Assembly (NCBI GenBank): GCA_013399875.1
Contig: VXAZ01007587.1
Span: 1 to 64,000 of the forward strand
DNA: 64,000 nucleotides
From: Gymnorhina tibicen
Lineage: Eukaryota; Chordata; Aves; Passeriformes; Artamidae
Reading direction: 5' to 3'
Under the pieces are notes generated by a model. That model was not told where the DNA came from, made no database searches, and saw nothing but the letters and a program-made list of their open reading frames with translations. The stretch's first letter is position 1. Each line of letters begins with the position of its first letter. Below, one piece after another: positions 11,186 through 24,557 of this stretch. Both the position numbers and the translations under genes were made by a program.

Positions 11186-14100
11186 ATTGCTTTTATATTT
11201 AATGAACAGTCTGTCTTCTTCATTGCCTTTATAAACAAAAAAGTTAAGACTACTTAAACCCTGTTTTTATTTTGGCTTACTGAACACTTTTTGTGACCTG
11301 AAGTCTTTACAGCCTGAGTGCTGTTGGATAGTACTGCTGTTCACTGGGGTTGTTATTGCTTGCAAACCATATTTCTGGGCTTGACCCACTCTTTCCTCTT
11401 GGGAATTGCGTTTAATCTGTATGAATTTTTATAATCTGATATTCTACACCTGAGAAGTTGAACAAAAGCCTTGTAGATTGTGTACCAGCTACTGAAATAC
11501 ATTGACAAAGTGAAAGGCCACAGGCAGAGGCTGAGGTAGTAAGAATTTAATTTCATGTAGATAGTCATGATTAGAGATTACTTATTCAGCCATTCCTCCC
11601 CAAGTATGAAAATAAACTCTGGCACTTGGAGGGAGAATCTTCACTGATCTTTCAGCAAATGAATTTTGTGTTACTTTGCTGTTGTGCTTCCATGCAGGAG
11701 CTGCTCAGTGAAGGCAGAATTCTGAATTTATGGTACCCCTGATGTTTTTGGTACACCAGGTAGATGGAGCATAAAGTTTGGTTAGTGAACTGTATTGTTG
11801 CTTTGTCTCACAAGAAACATGTATAAGGATGTGTCTGTTTCTTAAATATTGAGTTGATGAGATTATCTGTGGGTTTTCCATAATTATTCTGACAGTCTGT
11901 TTCAGAGTGCTCAAGTGACTTTCTTACGAAATCTGTTACTTTAATAAAGTGCGTGTCTGCATGACATTGTGGATAATGAATATAGTTGTATTTACTACAC
12001 TGAGGTACTTTTAAAGGAGTATCTTAGGGATTCTAAACATCAAATGCCTAAAATGGTATTTGAATTTCAGTATTTGCCTGTGGCTAATTGAGCTTAGTTT
12101 TGAAACACTGGAATTTCTGCCACAATGGAAAATGTCCCTGAAAGCCAAAAATATAAATTATGTTCTTCAGATTTTGTAAAAGTACCTCCACAAAGGAGGA
12201 CTGTGTGTAATAATGCTTGGTTGATCATTTTGTATGGGAATATTGTTTTCATTTGAAACAAAGCCAAGTAAAGGTGACTTGGCATTTGAAACAATGCCAA
12301 GTAAAGTGACTTAATGATCATTGTGGAACAGCCAAACCCTTACTCTGAAATGTGTACCTCATTTTAGTTTCCTACTGTTGCATTGTGATTTTGTGTAAAC
12401 CATGCACAAAACAATGTGGAAGGAGGAGGAGGAGAAGTGTAATATGAAAGGTAAAGCATGCTATGGTTAGATTTACTTTTGGTATTATGCTATTAACCTG
12501 TCTAACATGGAAAAGTTTTACTCTGCAGCTTTACAGTGAGAGCACATCAGTGGGATGCTGGCCAGTGTTCAGATGGATTTTGCTTACAGTCAGTAGTAGC
12601 TCTTTGTGCCTTCGGAATTGTTAGAAGTCCACTCAATTAATGTGCCATCTGGGACTAAATGATGCTGTATGGGTGCAACTCAGTGATGAAAAGGAGTGTC
12701 TGTGAGCCTTGCTGTAGGCCCATTAAGGTTTGCTGGCAATCAGGACCCATAGGTTCCTTTTCAAAATATGTTTGTGCTTAGTTTGAATTTTTTCCGATTC
12801 AAATGAGTGCTTTTCTTTGATTCCATGCCGCCATAGCTACAGAAATCTGAGAATTTAATAATGGCTTTGGAAGGACTTATCCCAGTTCTTGGGTATGTGG
12901 GGCAACAAGTCTGCTAGCACTGTGCATTTCTGGAAGGAAACAGACTGAGTGAAAATGTTCTGTTCTGTGGTACTGTGCTGTAATACAACTGAAGCCAATA
13001 CCTGGCGAGTGGAGGTTTTGCAACAAAATAATTGGACAGTGAATCCAATTGGACATACCTAATTCCATACATCAGTCATGGATAAATCCAATAAACATGG
13101 GTTTTGCTGTGTGGATGAGCCTAGCAGAAACTTCAGTAATCTAGAAATCCGTAACAGATGATGCTCCTGCATATGCTGGGGAAAGAGACATTTGATTTTA
13201 ATTCTTCATGGCCATGATTTATTGTTGCATCAGCTACAGGAATACATGGAGACTTTTGTTTCACAGCTTGACCCAAAAGTTCAGGTAAGGATGGACAATA
13301 CTTGTTACAACCAGTTTGGGGTTTTTTCCTGCATTTTAAATGGGAACAGCTATTATGCTTTACATATCTGGGGTGCAGATTTATAAGAGGCATATTAAAC
13401 TATGTAAAGATTACACTTAATTTTAAGGCTGAATGTTCATGTGGTTCATTTTTGTAATACTTGAGAGATTTCTTTTTTTCTTGTTTCAAAGGAAATGATT
13501 GATTTCTCCCTCAGCCCCCACCCAGGGTGTCTAACATTGGAGTAGGAATATTGCATGGTGTAACTTTGAATGATTTCCACACTCATTTCAGTAGTAATTA
13601 GTCCAGTTTTGGTCTTAGTTCAAAACTTACTAGTCAGTAATCTTAAACTTTTACATCTTCAAAGCATGATACAAGTATTAATTAGGTGTGGGCAATGCTA
13701 CTCTGTGCTTTGAAGTTAACACTTTCACATGCTACAGAACTAAAAGGCGGTGCATTATGTAGAGGAAAAAGATGTTATCTTCATGGTAGGGTGAATCATC
13801 TAGAGAGCAAGTAATTGGGAAAACAAATAGACTTGTAAAAGTCATTGTCAGAGATGAAAACATTTATTTGTAATAGCATAGTGCTTGGGATTGCTGGTTA
13901 TGGACCAGGACTTGGTTTCATTAATGTTGTGTTCAAGTCATTCTTGAGCTCAGAGTGAAAAACCACAGCTGAATTAGAAATCAAATTCAATGTTGTTTTA
14001 GTTTCAAGTAGTTGGTTTTCTCAGTTAGGCAGCAGTGTAATCCATGGAAGAGAAGTAAATTTGTCAGGGCAGTGGCAGTGTTAGTAATGCAAAATCTGGA

Positions 14101-16127
14101 AGTGTTCACCATCCCAGCCTGCAGTAAAGGAGACATCACTCTCTAAAAATGTTAGAAAATATGTATGAAGGAGTAATGTGACCAATAAATATTTTTTCTT
14201 TTATTCTGCTGTAATATAAACACCTAACTGCTGCCATTTTCACACACACATAATTAATATTGGAGCAAATAAGATGCAAAATTAAAATACAGTTGCTTCT
14301 TAAATATGTACTTACATATATCTTCCATATTATCTGATGGATTAGCTATTCTATACCTTTGGTAATTTGTCTGGGATTGCTGGGCAAGTTGTATGCAACA
14401 AAACTCATTGCCCTTAAATCATTAATAACTTGTTTTCAATATGTTCTAATGTTGGAAACAATAATATTTTCATTTCTACAAACTATCTACAGTTTTTGAG
14501 ATGCCTTTTTAAAAAAAAAAGTTCTAAAAATGTAAACAAAACGAAAAGTTATGAACAAAAACATTAGTTTATCTTGATACATTATATCATTAAATGAAGG
14601 GACTGTTTTTGAGTGAATATGAAAAAGGTATTTATCCTGTCTGCAGGATGTGAAAATGGGTCAATGTCACTACTGTTAGCAAGTTATCTTTTCCAAAATG
14701 TGTAAAAAAATATTAAGTATTATTTTACCTTTTTTAAAAGCCCTAGTGGATGTTCTGAGGCAAAAAAATCACCCTTCAGACTTTGCTCTCAGGAAGATGA
14801 TTGGCTGGCATGCATCCCTTCCTAGATGTGAAGGATCTGGGGCATGAATCACACAGTCCTGTGGGAAGAATTATAGTAGCAGGCAAGCCTGGAGGGAGGA
14901 CATTTCATTGATTGCTTTAACTGTGTTTTTGCTTTACCCACGTGCAAAAGGGATTGAGAATTGGACGTTTCCTAAAATGAAGTCTCTAGTACTGACTATG
15001 TTACAATAGCATATTTAAAAGTTTCTCCCTTATGGACACAGGATAAAGCTTCTGAATGCTGAAATAGAGTTTCCATACATATCTGTGTTGGGATATATTT
15101 TTGTAACCTGCCTCAGTGGTGTCTGTATTCCAGCCCAGAAGGGCAATTTATTCCTCAAATTTAGTCAATTTTTTTTATTTGGTGCTGAAAAGAGTGGATT
15201 TTTTAATGTGAAAAAAGGACATAGGAAATAGTGACATGATGACTTATTTTTGTGGATTATTTATTAAAGTAACAAAGTAGCAACACAGCTCAACCCTTAT
15301 GTTCTGTGTATTTAATTTTTGGAAATTCATCAGCTGATGCGAACTGAACATAAGGAGAGTTCCCAAGGTGTGGTAAATCCAAATGGGAAAACCTTGGCTA
15401 CTTAGAAGATGAGTGTGTTAGGGAGGGAAAAGAACAGTCTTAATAAATTGTGTATATTCTTCCCTTTGCATGTAACCTTGTCTCAAAGGGAAAAATGTAC
15501 AAAGACAAGGGGATGTGGAAGAAAAGTCTCTTACTAGGATGCAGTTGGCTACCTGTTGGATTTGATGTGCCTTTGAAATCCAAAGAGCAAGCATTGCTCT
15601 TTGAATTTAGTTAAATAGAGCTTCAAAAGTGTAATGTCACAAAACCAAAATTCTTTCATAAATAAGTGATTTCTTTACTTTTGGTTTTGTTTCTCTGGGA
15701 TTATTTGAAAATTTCTGCAGTTAGTCTCTGATCAGAATCTCATTTGGAACAAATAAAAATGATAAACCGAGTTGTAACTATCTTTATTAATGTGAGATGG
15801 AGACATAGAAAGGTAAATTATTTGCTTAGTGGGATATCTATTCTATGCACAGCACACTGTTCTCATTCCCATTGTTGATTTATTTACTAATTCCTATTCT
15901 TTTAAAGTAATTAATGGTGGGAGGGAAAGAATTTTCTTTGACACGTGAATAACTTTTGAGTTTCCCTACAGATTGTGGTCTTTTGGAATTTTTTCCATGC
16001 ATCAGTTAAATGTGGTATTATGCAACGTGGACATCAACCTTCTCATGAAAGAAGGAGGAACCACCCCAGATGTAAAATAAGGGAAGGACTCTTGAAATTA
16101 AACCGCTGGCCACTGAAATGAAATCCT
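11186..16127. other. Intergenic, AT-rich, no gene seen
   Basis: I find no exon with a recognisable protein, no RNA gene and no named transposable element. Small structures are a two-copy tandem repeat at 12250-12313 and short A- or T-runs. Open frames are short and compositionally random. Confidence 0.7.
12250..12313 (+). repeat. Two-copy tandem duplication, unit about 33 bp, with internal hairpin
   Basis: The unit beginning CATTTGAAACAA is at 12250-12282 and repeats with a few differences at 12283-12313. The first copy includes the inverted repeat GCCAAGT / ACTTGGC (12263-12283, 7-bp stem, 7-nt loop). Confidence 0.85.
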
Positions 16128-16179
16128 TTAAGGGAGAGAAGTGAAGAGCTGCAGTTGCATGGAAGGTAGGACACTCAAG

Positions 16180-16400
16180 GGGTCGTTGGCCCTGTCGGTT
16201 CCCGTTAGTGTAACTCCCACGGCGCTCAGTGGGACGGGGCCCGGCTGGAGCAGCAGCAGCAGCAGTCGGTGTGTCTGTCCCGCTGCCAGGGCTGGCCCTG
16301 CCGGCAGGCGGCTGTCGAGCCCACGAAATGGCTTTTGGCCGCGTCTGCCCAAACTCCTGAGAGGGGGACCTGAGCCGCTCTGTGGTGATACTGCGTGAAC
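16180..16400. promoter_or_regulatory. Isolated CpG-dense pocket in intergenic DNA
   Basis: About 220 bases with roughly 17 CpGs and high GC, inside sequence that is otherwise AT-rich and CpG-poor. It includes (CAG)5 at 16251-16265. Frames are open on both strands (111 codons on the minus strand, 85 on the plus), as GC-rich DNA often is, and neither product is recognisable. It could be an orphan promoter or enhancer, the first exon of a non-coding RNA, or the remains of an inserted GC-rich element. Confidence 0.5.
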
Positions 16401-19400
16401 CAGTTCTAAATTACAACTCGCTAGGGAGATTAAACAGTAACCTAGGATACCGAGTGTGTTCAAATGTTAAGACGGATTTTGCACAAGTGCACATACATTT
16501 GTTTCTGATTGTAATTCAAAGTCAGATGATAGTAAAATATTTCTTAGCAAGTCTGAAAATGGGTGGTGCTGATCCTTTGCTACACATTCATCCACTATTC
16601 ATTTTTCTACAGCTTGAGTTAGTACCGTGACAGTCTCCATCTTTCAGTATTGATACATATGTGAATCCATACACTCTGCTTGAAAGCTGCTATTGATGCC
16701 GAGAGCAGTGACTGTTCAAGTTTTTGGTTATCTCAAAGCTAATAATCTTTATGCCTGTACATAGTATGGCAATGAAAAAAATTGACTGTCAGAATTCACC
16801 ACGGCCATACTTAACTCTGCACATTAGATACAGCTTGATGTTCTTTTAATTTAAAGTAACGTGCATGGAAGGAGTTGCTGGCAGAATGGAGAAGACATGG
16901 ATTAGGTGAACTGGAGGTAACAGAAATTAAGGTAGCAAAGCCCTGGCATTTATGGTTATGTTTTGATATAATTTTGAAGAGATGTACAATGGAAGTAAAT
17001 GGATTTGTAGTATTCAAGCAGGTAATGCAAGTATTAGAGAGTTGAAAATCATATTTTAAAGCCATGAGTTATGGGTATTTCCTGATATTTTGTAATTGTC
17101 CAGCCTCCAGGTTGGGATACAGTTTATATTATCAAAAGGAAATGCTGAATTATCATGTCATAGTCTTGTTTCACTGGGAAAAAAGTAAATCCCTGTGAAA
17201 TAAGGCTGTTTGTACTTACAATATTGCTAGTTGATGCTGATTGACAACACATTTTCTCTGCTACATATGGTGTGGAAAGATGTGCTCTTGGCTATAGTGC
17301 AGGCAAAAAAAAGTGAGCACAGGATATTTTGTAAAAGCAGATGGAAGTTCTCATTTTCCTCCTATTTATAGCTGGTGTATGTAGTGTCCTTTCAGTTCTG
17401 TTATCCAGTCATTGTTGATGTATTTCTGTTTGCTGAGATGAGAGGGGGAAAAAAAAGAAACAAGCCTTTATTTTGCTATGTAAAATACATTTCAGTACAG
17501 GAACTGGACTAGAAAAGATGAAGGGGTACAGTTCTTCCCACAAAAAATCAGAGATAGGAGAAAAATTAGAATTAGGTCATTCTAAGCAGTGGCTGAGTTT
17601 GCACTAATAAATGAAGTTTTCCTTCTGCCTTGAAGCAGGAGTGGTGTGGTCAAACTAATATAGTTTCCTGGTAATTTTCTGCTTTAAATAAAAAATAAAT
17701 CAGTACTTAGAGTAAAACCGTAAGTTTATTTTGCCTAATAGTTGAAATAGGAACCGAGTGGAAGTAAGTCTCTAGGCAGATGCACAGCTCCCAGTGCTTT
17801 GCATACTGCTGGTTATGGTTAACCAGCCTCTGGGAGACACAGGAAGTCTGTGGGGAACTCGGCACAAGCTGAAGTGTCAAGACACCTATTCTTTTGTCTC
17901 AAAGTATTTCCTGAGCTGTGAAGTAATGATTACCCACTCACCACATGGAGGTGTTATGAACATCAATATTTTTTAAAATTACAGCACTTAGAGTGCTGGT
18001 GAAGAGGGAAATACATGTGTAAAAGGAGGAGGGAGCTAAATTCTTTTGGTTTTGGAAGTAGAAAGAGATAATACAGTTTTTGCAACCCTTCTTCTTTTTT
18101 TTTTTTTTTGTGGAGTAAAAATCCAATTTTAATATGACAAAGAGACTGCTGGCTAGCAGAGAAAAGGATTAATGGCACCTCACACTGAGACAGAGATATT
18201 TGGAAGTAATTTGTTTGGTCCTGCTGAGTTTTGTGGCAGTGGAAAGCTAAGCTGCTTCTGTCTTTAGAAAGTGTGCCCACGGGGAGTGCCAGACAGCTTT
18301 TCTGCCACTTCAAATTAATGATGCAGATTGTTTCTCTGCCAAGATAATATCCTTAGGTACACTTGGAAACTCAAGTAGATTCTGTTGAAAAGTGAACAGA
18401 ATTAACAAAATACTCAACTACTGTAATTATTAGACTTATGTGGATTCAGTCCAAAAGCAGAATTGGGCAGTTTTCTTTTAAAGCCTGCATTAATGAGTCA
18501 GTGATGGGGGAAAGAGCCTAATATAAAAGTAAATTTTCTAAGTTAAAAGTAAGTTGTCATCACCTGCCAGAAGAAGCTAGTGCTTTACAAGGATACTAGA
18601 ATAATGCAATCTATCATGAAGCCTTTGCTGCATGTAAAATTACTTGAATATGTCTTTAATGTGTTCTTGAGTCCCTGTAGTTGCATCCCCTCCTCCAACT
18701 GATGATTTTAAGGATGTGACTAGAAGAATAAAAATCTGTAGGGTAATATTTGTTTAATTATTTCTAGGCCTAGGGCCAGTTGCATTCCCTGATAATGGAA
18801 ACAGTGTCAAAATTCTAAGTGATTAATTTTAACATTTCTGGCAATATCCTGCAGAGATGTGGCAGACTCTTCCCCTTATCTTACAGCTTGGTCATTTCAC
18901 ATCCTGAACTGCTAAAGGAGGAGAGCATAGCTCAGTATTTATTTGGGAATCTCCTAAAGCAAGAGTGTGCTTAAGCAGGAAAAGGGGGTAAGAGTGACTG
19001 ATGTCAGATTTCTCGCTAAGCTGAAGTGGTAAGTATTATGCTGCTAAGACTTCTGTTCTATTTTTCATGAATTACAATTTGTTTCAGTCACATGTTTGTA
19101 ATATATTGTTAATGAATTCCAAATTCTGTGATAATTTGTCTAAATGCTTTTTGTCTCTAACCTCAAATCAATTACTTGTGTAGCTTATTGTGATGAGCTA
19201 TGATCTTTTCTTTACTGATTGATATTTAGTTAAGTAAAGGTGAAATGCACATATCTATATATGTACCTGATAGATAAATGTGCTTCCATTTTTGGAAGAA
19301 GTGTGGGTTAAAAGCAAACTAAAAATCAGAAAGCAATCTTGAAAATAGTTGTGCCCGTATTTAAATTCAAACACTAATAAAACTACTGAAATATGTTGGG

Positions 19401-21440
19401 AAGAAATAGGCTTTGCACTTGACTTTTTGGAATCTTCTTCATCCTTTGAGGCAGATTTTGTGCTAATTCCCTACAAAATGAGAATAACAATGCCTGCAGA
19501 AACACTAGGTTGAGTCCCAGAAACAGTCTGTTATTGTGTACCACTTCTAATCAGCATGACTTTCCAAGTCTAACTGTTAACTTCCAAAGATGAATAATTA
19601 GCCAGACTGCAGTGGTCCTCTGGTGCAATGATAGTGTCCTATTCTGGTGCTAGCTTGTTCAAAACCTGCTCAGTAATATCTTCTGATTGCTCCTCCTTAT
19701 CATGTACATATGCTCTTAAAAGGCAGGTATAGCCCAGAGGCCGCTGTGATAACACCTTCCTATTTTACACAGTATTTCAGAGCAGCCTCTCAATCAGTTC
19801 TGGAGGTTGTGAAGTTACTCAGAATCTCTGGAACGTCCTCCAGCCCCCGATGCTTGCTTTACCTTAGGGTTTGTAAAGGTGTTTTTGGGGGAGAGCTGCC
19901 TACAAAGAAGGAATCCTGTTTGTCCTGGGAAAACCTCTCATTGCTAGAATTAGGGTTTTTTAAGCATTACTGAGTAGCTAAATATTGTATTCATGTACCC
20001 ATGATACAGGCTGCAGTTTCCTTCTCCTAAAATGTCTACAAATCACCAGAAAACATTTGATTTTGTTACATTGCTCTAAATAGAAAACAAATTCTGACAT
20101 GTTGAGAATGTTGGCATTGCACATTTTGCAGAACTAGGAATAATTAGTTAATTCTTAAATTAGAGTAAATTAAGTAAAAGAACCTGAGAGTTCATGTATC
20201 AATCAACCAACCACAAATATAAATATATATATATTATGTATTGAAATTCTCCTGATGTATATTTAGTGCAATGAAAGGCTAGTATTTAAATTTGAGTGCC
20301 AACTAAGTGCCTGATTTCCAAAGCTTCTAGATCCATAGATTTAGAATTTAAGATCAATTTTCCAGTAGATTAATTTTCAATACTCTATTGGGGCTTCTAA
20401 AGTTGAAAATTTTAACTCTAAAGTTGTTTTTCTAGGGTTCATTTTTAGATATCTAAACTGAAACAATTGGAAATCTGAATTTTCCTGAAATTATCAGGAA
20501 GTGAAAAATCGTGTCTCTCCAAGAGCTGGCAACATATTTCAAATTCACATCAGGACTGTTGCCTCTAGTGTTTAAAGGTTCAGTGTACATTTGTTTCTCA
20601 AAGTGACGCTTTCTAAAAAAAAATAAAGTGCCACACCAGGCGTCCAAAACCAAAGCTGCCGAGATCGTTGCGTGCATTTAAAAACTTTGGTTGGGACGCA
20701 GTGGAGTATGGATTACTGCGTGATTAAAAAGTGTTGAAATGCTTCTAAAATTATTATATGTGCAGCAAGTTATAGGTATTAATTTACAAGAGATACATTG
20801 AAAGCATATAAAATGAACAAATTCTTTTAATTTTTACTTAATTGTGTTTTGAACCCGTGTTATTTCATTATATCATCTGATTATTTAAGAATTGTGTAAA
20901 GATATGTGACAGGCTGGTAGCTAAGCAAAAGGCTGATTGATCTTTCCAGCATTTAATGGAAATTGTTTTTGCCTAATCCTGAAAGCCATGTAAGTTGAGT
21001 GAATTCAAACATATAACTAAACTTTAAAAGTTATTAATAAATAGTTCTGCTTCATTACTTTAATCCTCAATATGGGTTCTGGCTGCTGAATATTTTCAGT
21101 AATTTATCTCAGCTTATAAAAGTTATTTTTAAGCAAAAAATGAGAGGAAAATTACGAAATTCATGCCCCCAGAGGGCATTCAAAACATTTACTTTCTATT
21201 AGTAGCTTTATAACACTTTGGTGGAAAAATAATCTTTGACAAGGATTTCACACCTGTCCTTTTCTAGTTGCTGAGGAAACTCCCTGTTACAGTCAATGAT
21301 ATGATTCATCCAAGTACTCTATCAAAAATGGGCTTGTTTTCCTCAGCTGCCAGCCTCACCTTTCCTAACATCTCAATTTGTGATTTACATATAGGGCTGT
21401 GATGTAAACAATAGAAAATCGTTGTTTATGTCTCCGTGTC
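16401..21440. other. Intergenic, AT-rich, no gene seen
   Basis: No recognisable exon, RNA gene or named repeat. A T-run lies at about 18094-18110 and an AT run near 20218-20236. Open frames of up to about 116 codons on the minus strand at 17963-18313 run through the poly-T as poly-Lys and look like chance. Confidence 0.7.
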
Positions 21441-22560
21441 GGCGCGGTGCCCGGTGAGGAGGGGGCGAGCCGGGACCCCGCCGCTCCCGCCCGTGACTCA
21501 GCGCTTTGGGGAGGCCTTGCAGCCGGGCGGGACACGAAGCCCCGGGCCTCGCCGCCGCCTCGTTAATGAGTAACAACGCGGCGGCCGCGGGGCCGCTCCG
21601 GGCGCGACACCTTCGCTCCGCGGCCGCTCGAGGCTCCGGGGCAGAGCCGGCCGCTCCCGTCCCAGCCCCGCCGCTCCAGCCGGACCCGCCCCNNNNNNNN
21701 NNNNNNNNNNNNNNNNNNNNNNNNNNNNNNNNNNNNNNNNNNNNNNNNNNNNNNNNNNNNNNNNNNNNNNNNNNNNNNNNNNNNNNNNNNNNNNNNNNNN
21801 NNNNNNNNNNNNNNNNNNNNNNNNNNNNNNNNNNNNNNNNNNNNNNNNNNNNNNNNNNNNNNNNNNNNNNNNNNNNNNNNNNNNNNNNNNNNNNNNNNNN
21901 NNNNNNNNNNNNNNNNNNNNNNNNNNNNNNNNNNNNNNNNNNNNNNNNNNNNNNNNNNNNNNNNNNNNNNNNNNNNNNNNNNNNNNNNNNNNNNNNNNNN
22001 NNNNNNNNNNNNNNNNNNNNNNNNNNNNNNNNNNNNNNNNNNNNNNNNNNNNNNNNNNNNNNNNNNNNNNNNNNNNNNNNNNNNNNNNNNNNNNNNNNNN
22101 NNNNNNNNNNNNNNNNNNNNNNNNNNNNNNNNNNNNNNNNNNNNNNNNNNNNNNNNNNNNNNNNNNNNNNNNNNNNNNNNNNNNNNNNNNNNNNNNNGGG
22201 GTCCCGGCGCGGCTCGGGCAGCGGCCCGCGCCGGGCAGCCTCGGGGCGGCGGCAGAGCTGCTGCTTCTCCGAAAACCACCGGGCTGCTCAGACGAGCAAA
22301 GCGTTTTCAGCTGCCGGCCCTAATTAGAAGCAGTTACTATATAGCTTTGTTTCTAGAAGTACTGCAGAACATTGGCTAACACTGCATTGGATTTGTTTTA
22401 AATACAAAAGATTGGCAGCAACGAGACAGGCAGTGTCTGTCTCGCGTTAGGTCTTTTCTTAAAGCTCCCCTCGTCCCTCCGAAGGCTCTTTGGCTGTGCC
22501 GAGGACGGCGGAGAAGGGGCTTCTCCCGGGGGAGCGCCGGAGCGAGGCACAGCGATGTCT
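21441..22560 (+). promoter_or_regulatory. FNBP1L: CpG island, presumed FNBP1L promoter and first exon
   Basis: GC-rich, CpG-dense sequence flanks an unresolved gap on both sides (21441-21692 and 22198 to about 22560). It lies upstream of FNBP1L coding exon 2 on the same strand and is the only large CpG island between the DR1 3' end and that exon. FNBP1L orthologues have a short first coding exon of about eight codons. I do not find its expected start in the visible flanks, so it is probably in the gap. A TGACTCAGC motif at 21494-21502 resembles an AP-1/MAF site. That this is the FNBP1L promoter is inference from position. Confidence 0.75.
21693..22197. other. Assembly gap (505 N)
   Basis: A run of 505 N bases in the core of the CpG island. 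GC-rich promoter islands are a common place for bird assemblies to fail. The long open frames that appear to cross it (21506-22327 plus, 21563-22279 minus) are artefacts of untranslatable N. Confidence 0.99.
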
Positions 22561-24515
22561 GCTCGCAGTGGTGGGGTGTTGTATCTCCTCTGTCAGGTTT
22601 CCTGCTGTTGCCGCTCTGGCTGGAGCTAACTAACGCTGATCGTGGGAAAGCTTAGGCATAAAAAAGAATAGTACCAAGGAAGGGTTTACGTCCCCGGTTT
22701 AAATGCCGCCTGCCCTTCATGTATTTGCTTTTAAAGACTGTGAAGCAGAGACACTTGTGCTAAGAAAAAAAGAATTACAGAAAGCTAAACATTGCAGCTT
22801 GAGGTCTGGTCCAAAAACTCTTTATCTGGACCTAGCATTATAGGGTGTTTTTGTTTGGTGGGTTTCTTTTTTTTATTATTTTTCTTTTTTTATTTTGAGT
22901 TGAATTTGATATCTTTATCAGTGTTTTGTAAGTGCAGCGCTATCATTCTCTAGAGGAGCAAAGATCTGCTCCACGCCGAGACAAGTGGTTGCCCGAGGAG
23001 CCGGGGCAGCCGTGGCGCTGCGGGCGGAGTGGCTGGGTGGGGCGCAGGGGCTGGGAATGCCAGCGGAGCTCCTGAAGCCACCTGAATTAAGTTGTGTCTG
23101 ATTATGCAAAATGAAGGCAGTAGCATCACGTGTACTACGTGGAGAAAGGTATTTAAAGGTATTTAGGGATTACGTTAGTGTTTTGCATAGTACTTTGTAC
23201 TTAACTAGGATTTGTAGGCACGGTGAGAATTCAGACGAAATACATTTGTTAAATACTGATGGCACTGCTGTAACAAGCCTGAAATCTAAAACTGTTGTAA
23301 CATTGGCAGTAAGGAGTAAGTAAAAGCTGTGATATATGTTGGCCACACAAGAGTGTGTGTCTAGCTCATGCCTGTATGTACTTCAGGTGAGAGGTGAGTG
23401 TCACTTGAGGAGAGTGGGGGTTGGCATTTGGGTGAGCACTGACTGTAAACACTCAAATATGTATTGCTTTAGAAAATAGAGTTTTAGCTTACTCATATCT
23501 GCTCGTTTTTGTAGCCTGTAGCCTCTTAATTGTATTTTTTTTGTTCAGCTTGTAAATGACAAAGGTTTTATACTCAGTCTTGTGTTCAGTTTTGTATGAA
23601 AGTGCTTGTCTTTGTCTTGCGTTTAAGAAGCATATACAAAAAGATGGATTTTGACCTCAGACTTCCTTTTAATGATAGGCGTTTAACTCACAGTGTCGTG
23701 AAACTAGCTGAAATTTATTTTGACCTACTATATTTCTTTTGTCGTAAGTCACTAATTCTTATGCATTAGTTTGAAGAAATAATGCCAGAATTTTAAGCTA
23801 AAAGTTTTACTGCAATACTTTTATTTCAGCAAAATTTAATATATTTTCTCCTTGATGTCAGGAGATGATCTGCAACTCTACACTGAGGTAATTTTATGCA
23901 TAAAATGGTCTGTTTGTAACTATATAACTAGACTTTGACAGAGCCAGTTTTTACATTACAGGATACCTTTTAATTTTTTTTAATTGAATCTAATCATACT
24001 TTAAAAAATCTACTATGTTTATAAAACAAACTGGTTTCTTAGTTGGAAGAATATTCAGTGCTTCACTTACTGTAAAGAGTATTAAACTTTAATTGTATTA
24101 ACAACTTGTGCTGGGCAAGTAAAGATTACTTTTTTAAGATCTGGTACAAAATCAAATTCATTAAGAATTATTTTAAATCTAGGTTAAAAACAAGGAAAAA
24201 TAATATTTGTGGGTCTTCAAAGACAGGGCTCTGAACAAGATAAAAATAAACTCTTAGGCATGTTTGTGTTCTTGTGTAGCAATTCCTTCATCATTTCCTG
24301 TTAGCATCAGTGGAGCTTCAGGAGGCAGCCTGAGCTGCTCTGGGTTTGCTGATGGCAGCAGGGGCACGAGAACTGGCTGTGTTCAGTCCCCAGCTGCAGA
24401 GAACTCCTCTGCTCAGGTTTTCTGGACACCTCATGGGCCTAGAGCTCTCCTTCATTAGTGCTTTCACCTCATAAAGTGGAATTTTTCAGGATTAAGATTG
24501 GTATCTAGATTATAG

Positions 24516-24557
24516 TTTTTCAGGACATTTGCATGTTTTTTCAGGACATTAGCAGTT
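24516..24557 (+). repeat. Two-copy imperfect tandem repeat, period 21 bp
   Basis: The core TTTTCAGGACATT occurs twice, with CAGGACATT at 24521-24529 and again at 24542-24550. Confidence 0.75.

Noticed and set aside
21506..22327. Long open frames (273 codons plus, 238 codons minus) across the CpG island
   Set aside because: They are open only because the 505 N bases give no stops; the visible ends are GC-rich low-complexity peptide without a recognisable family.
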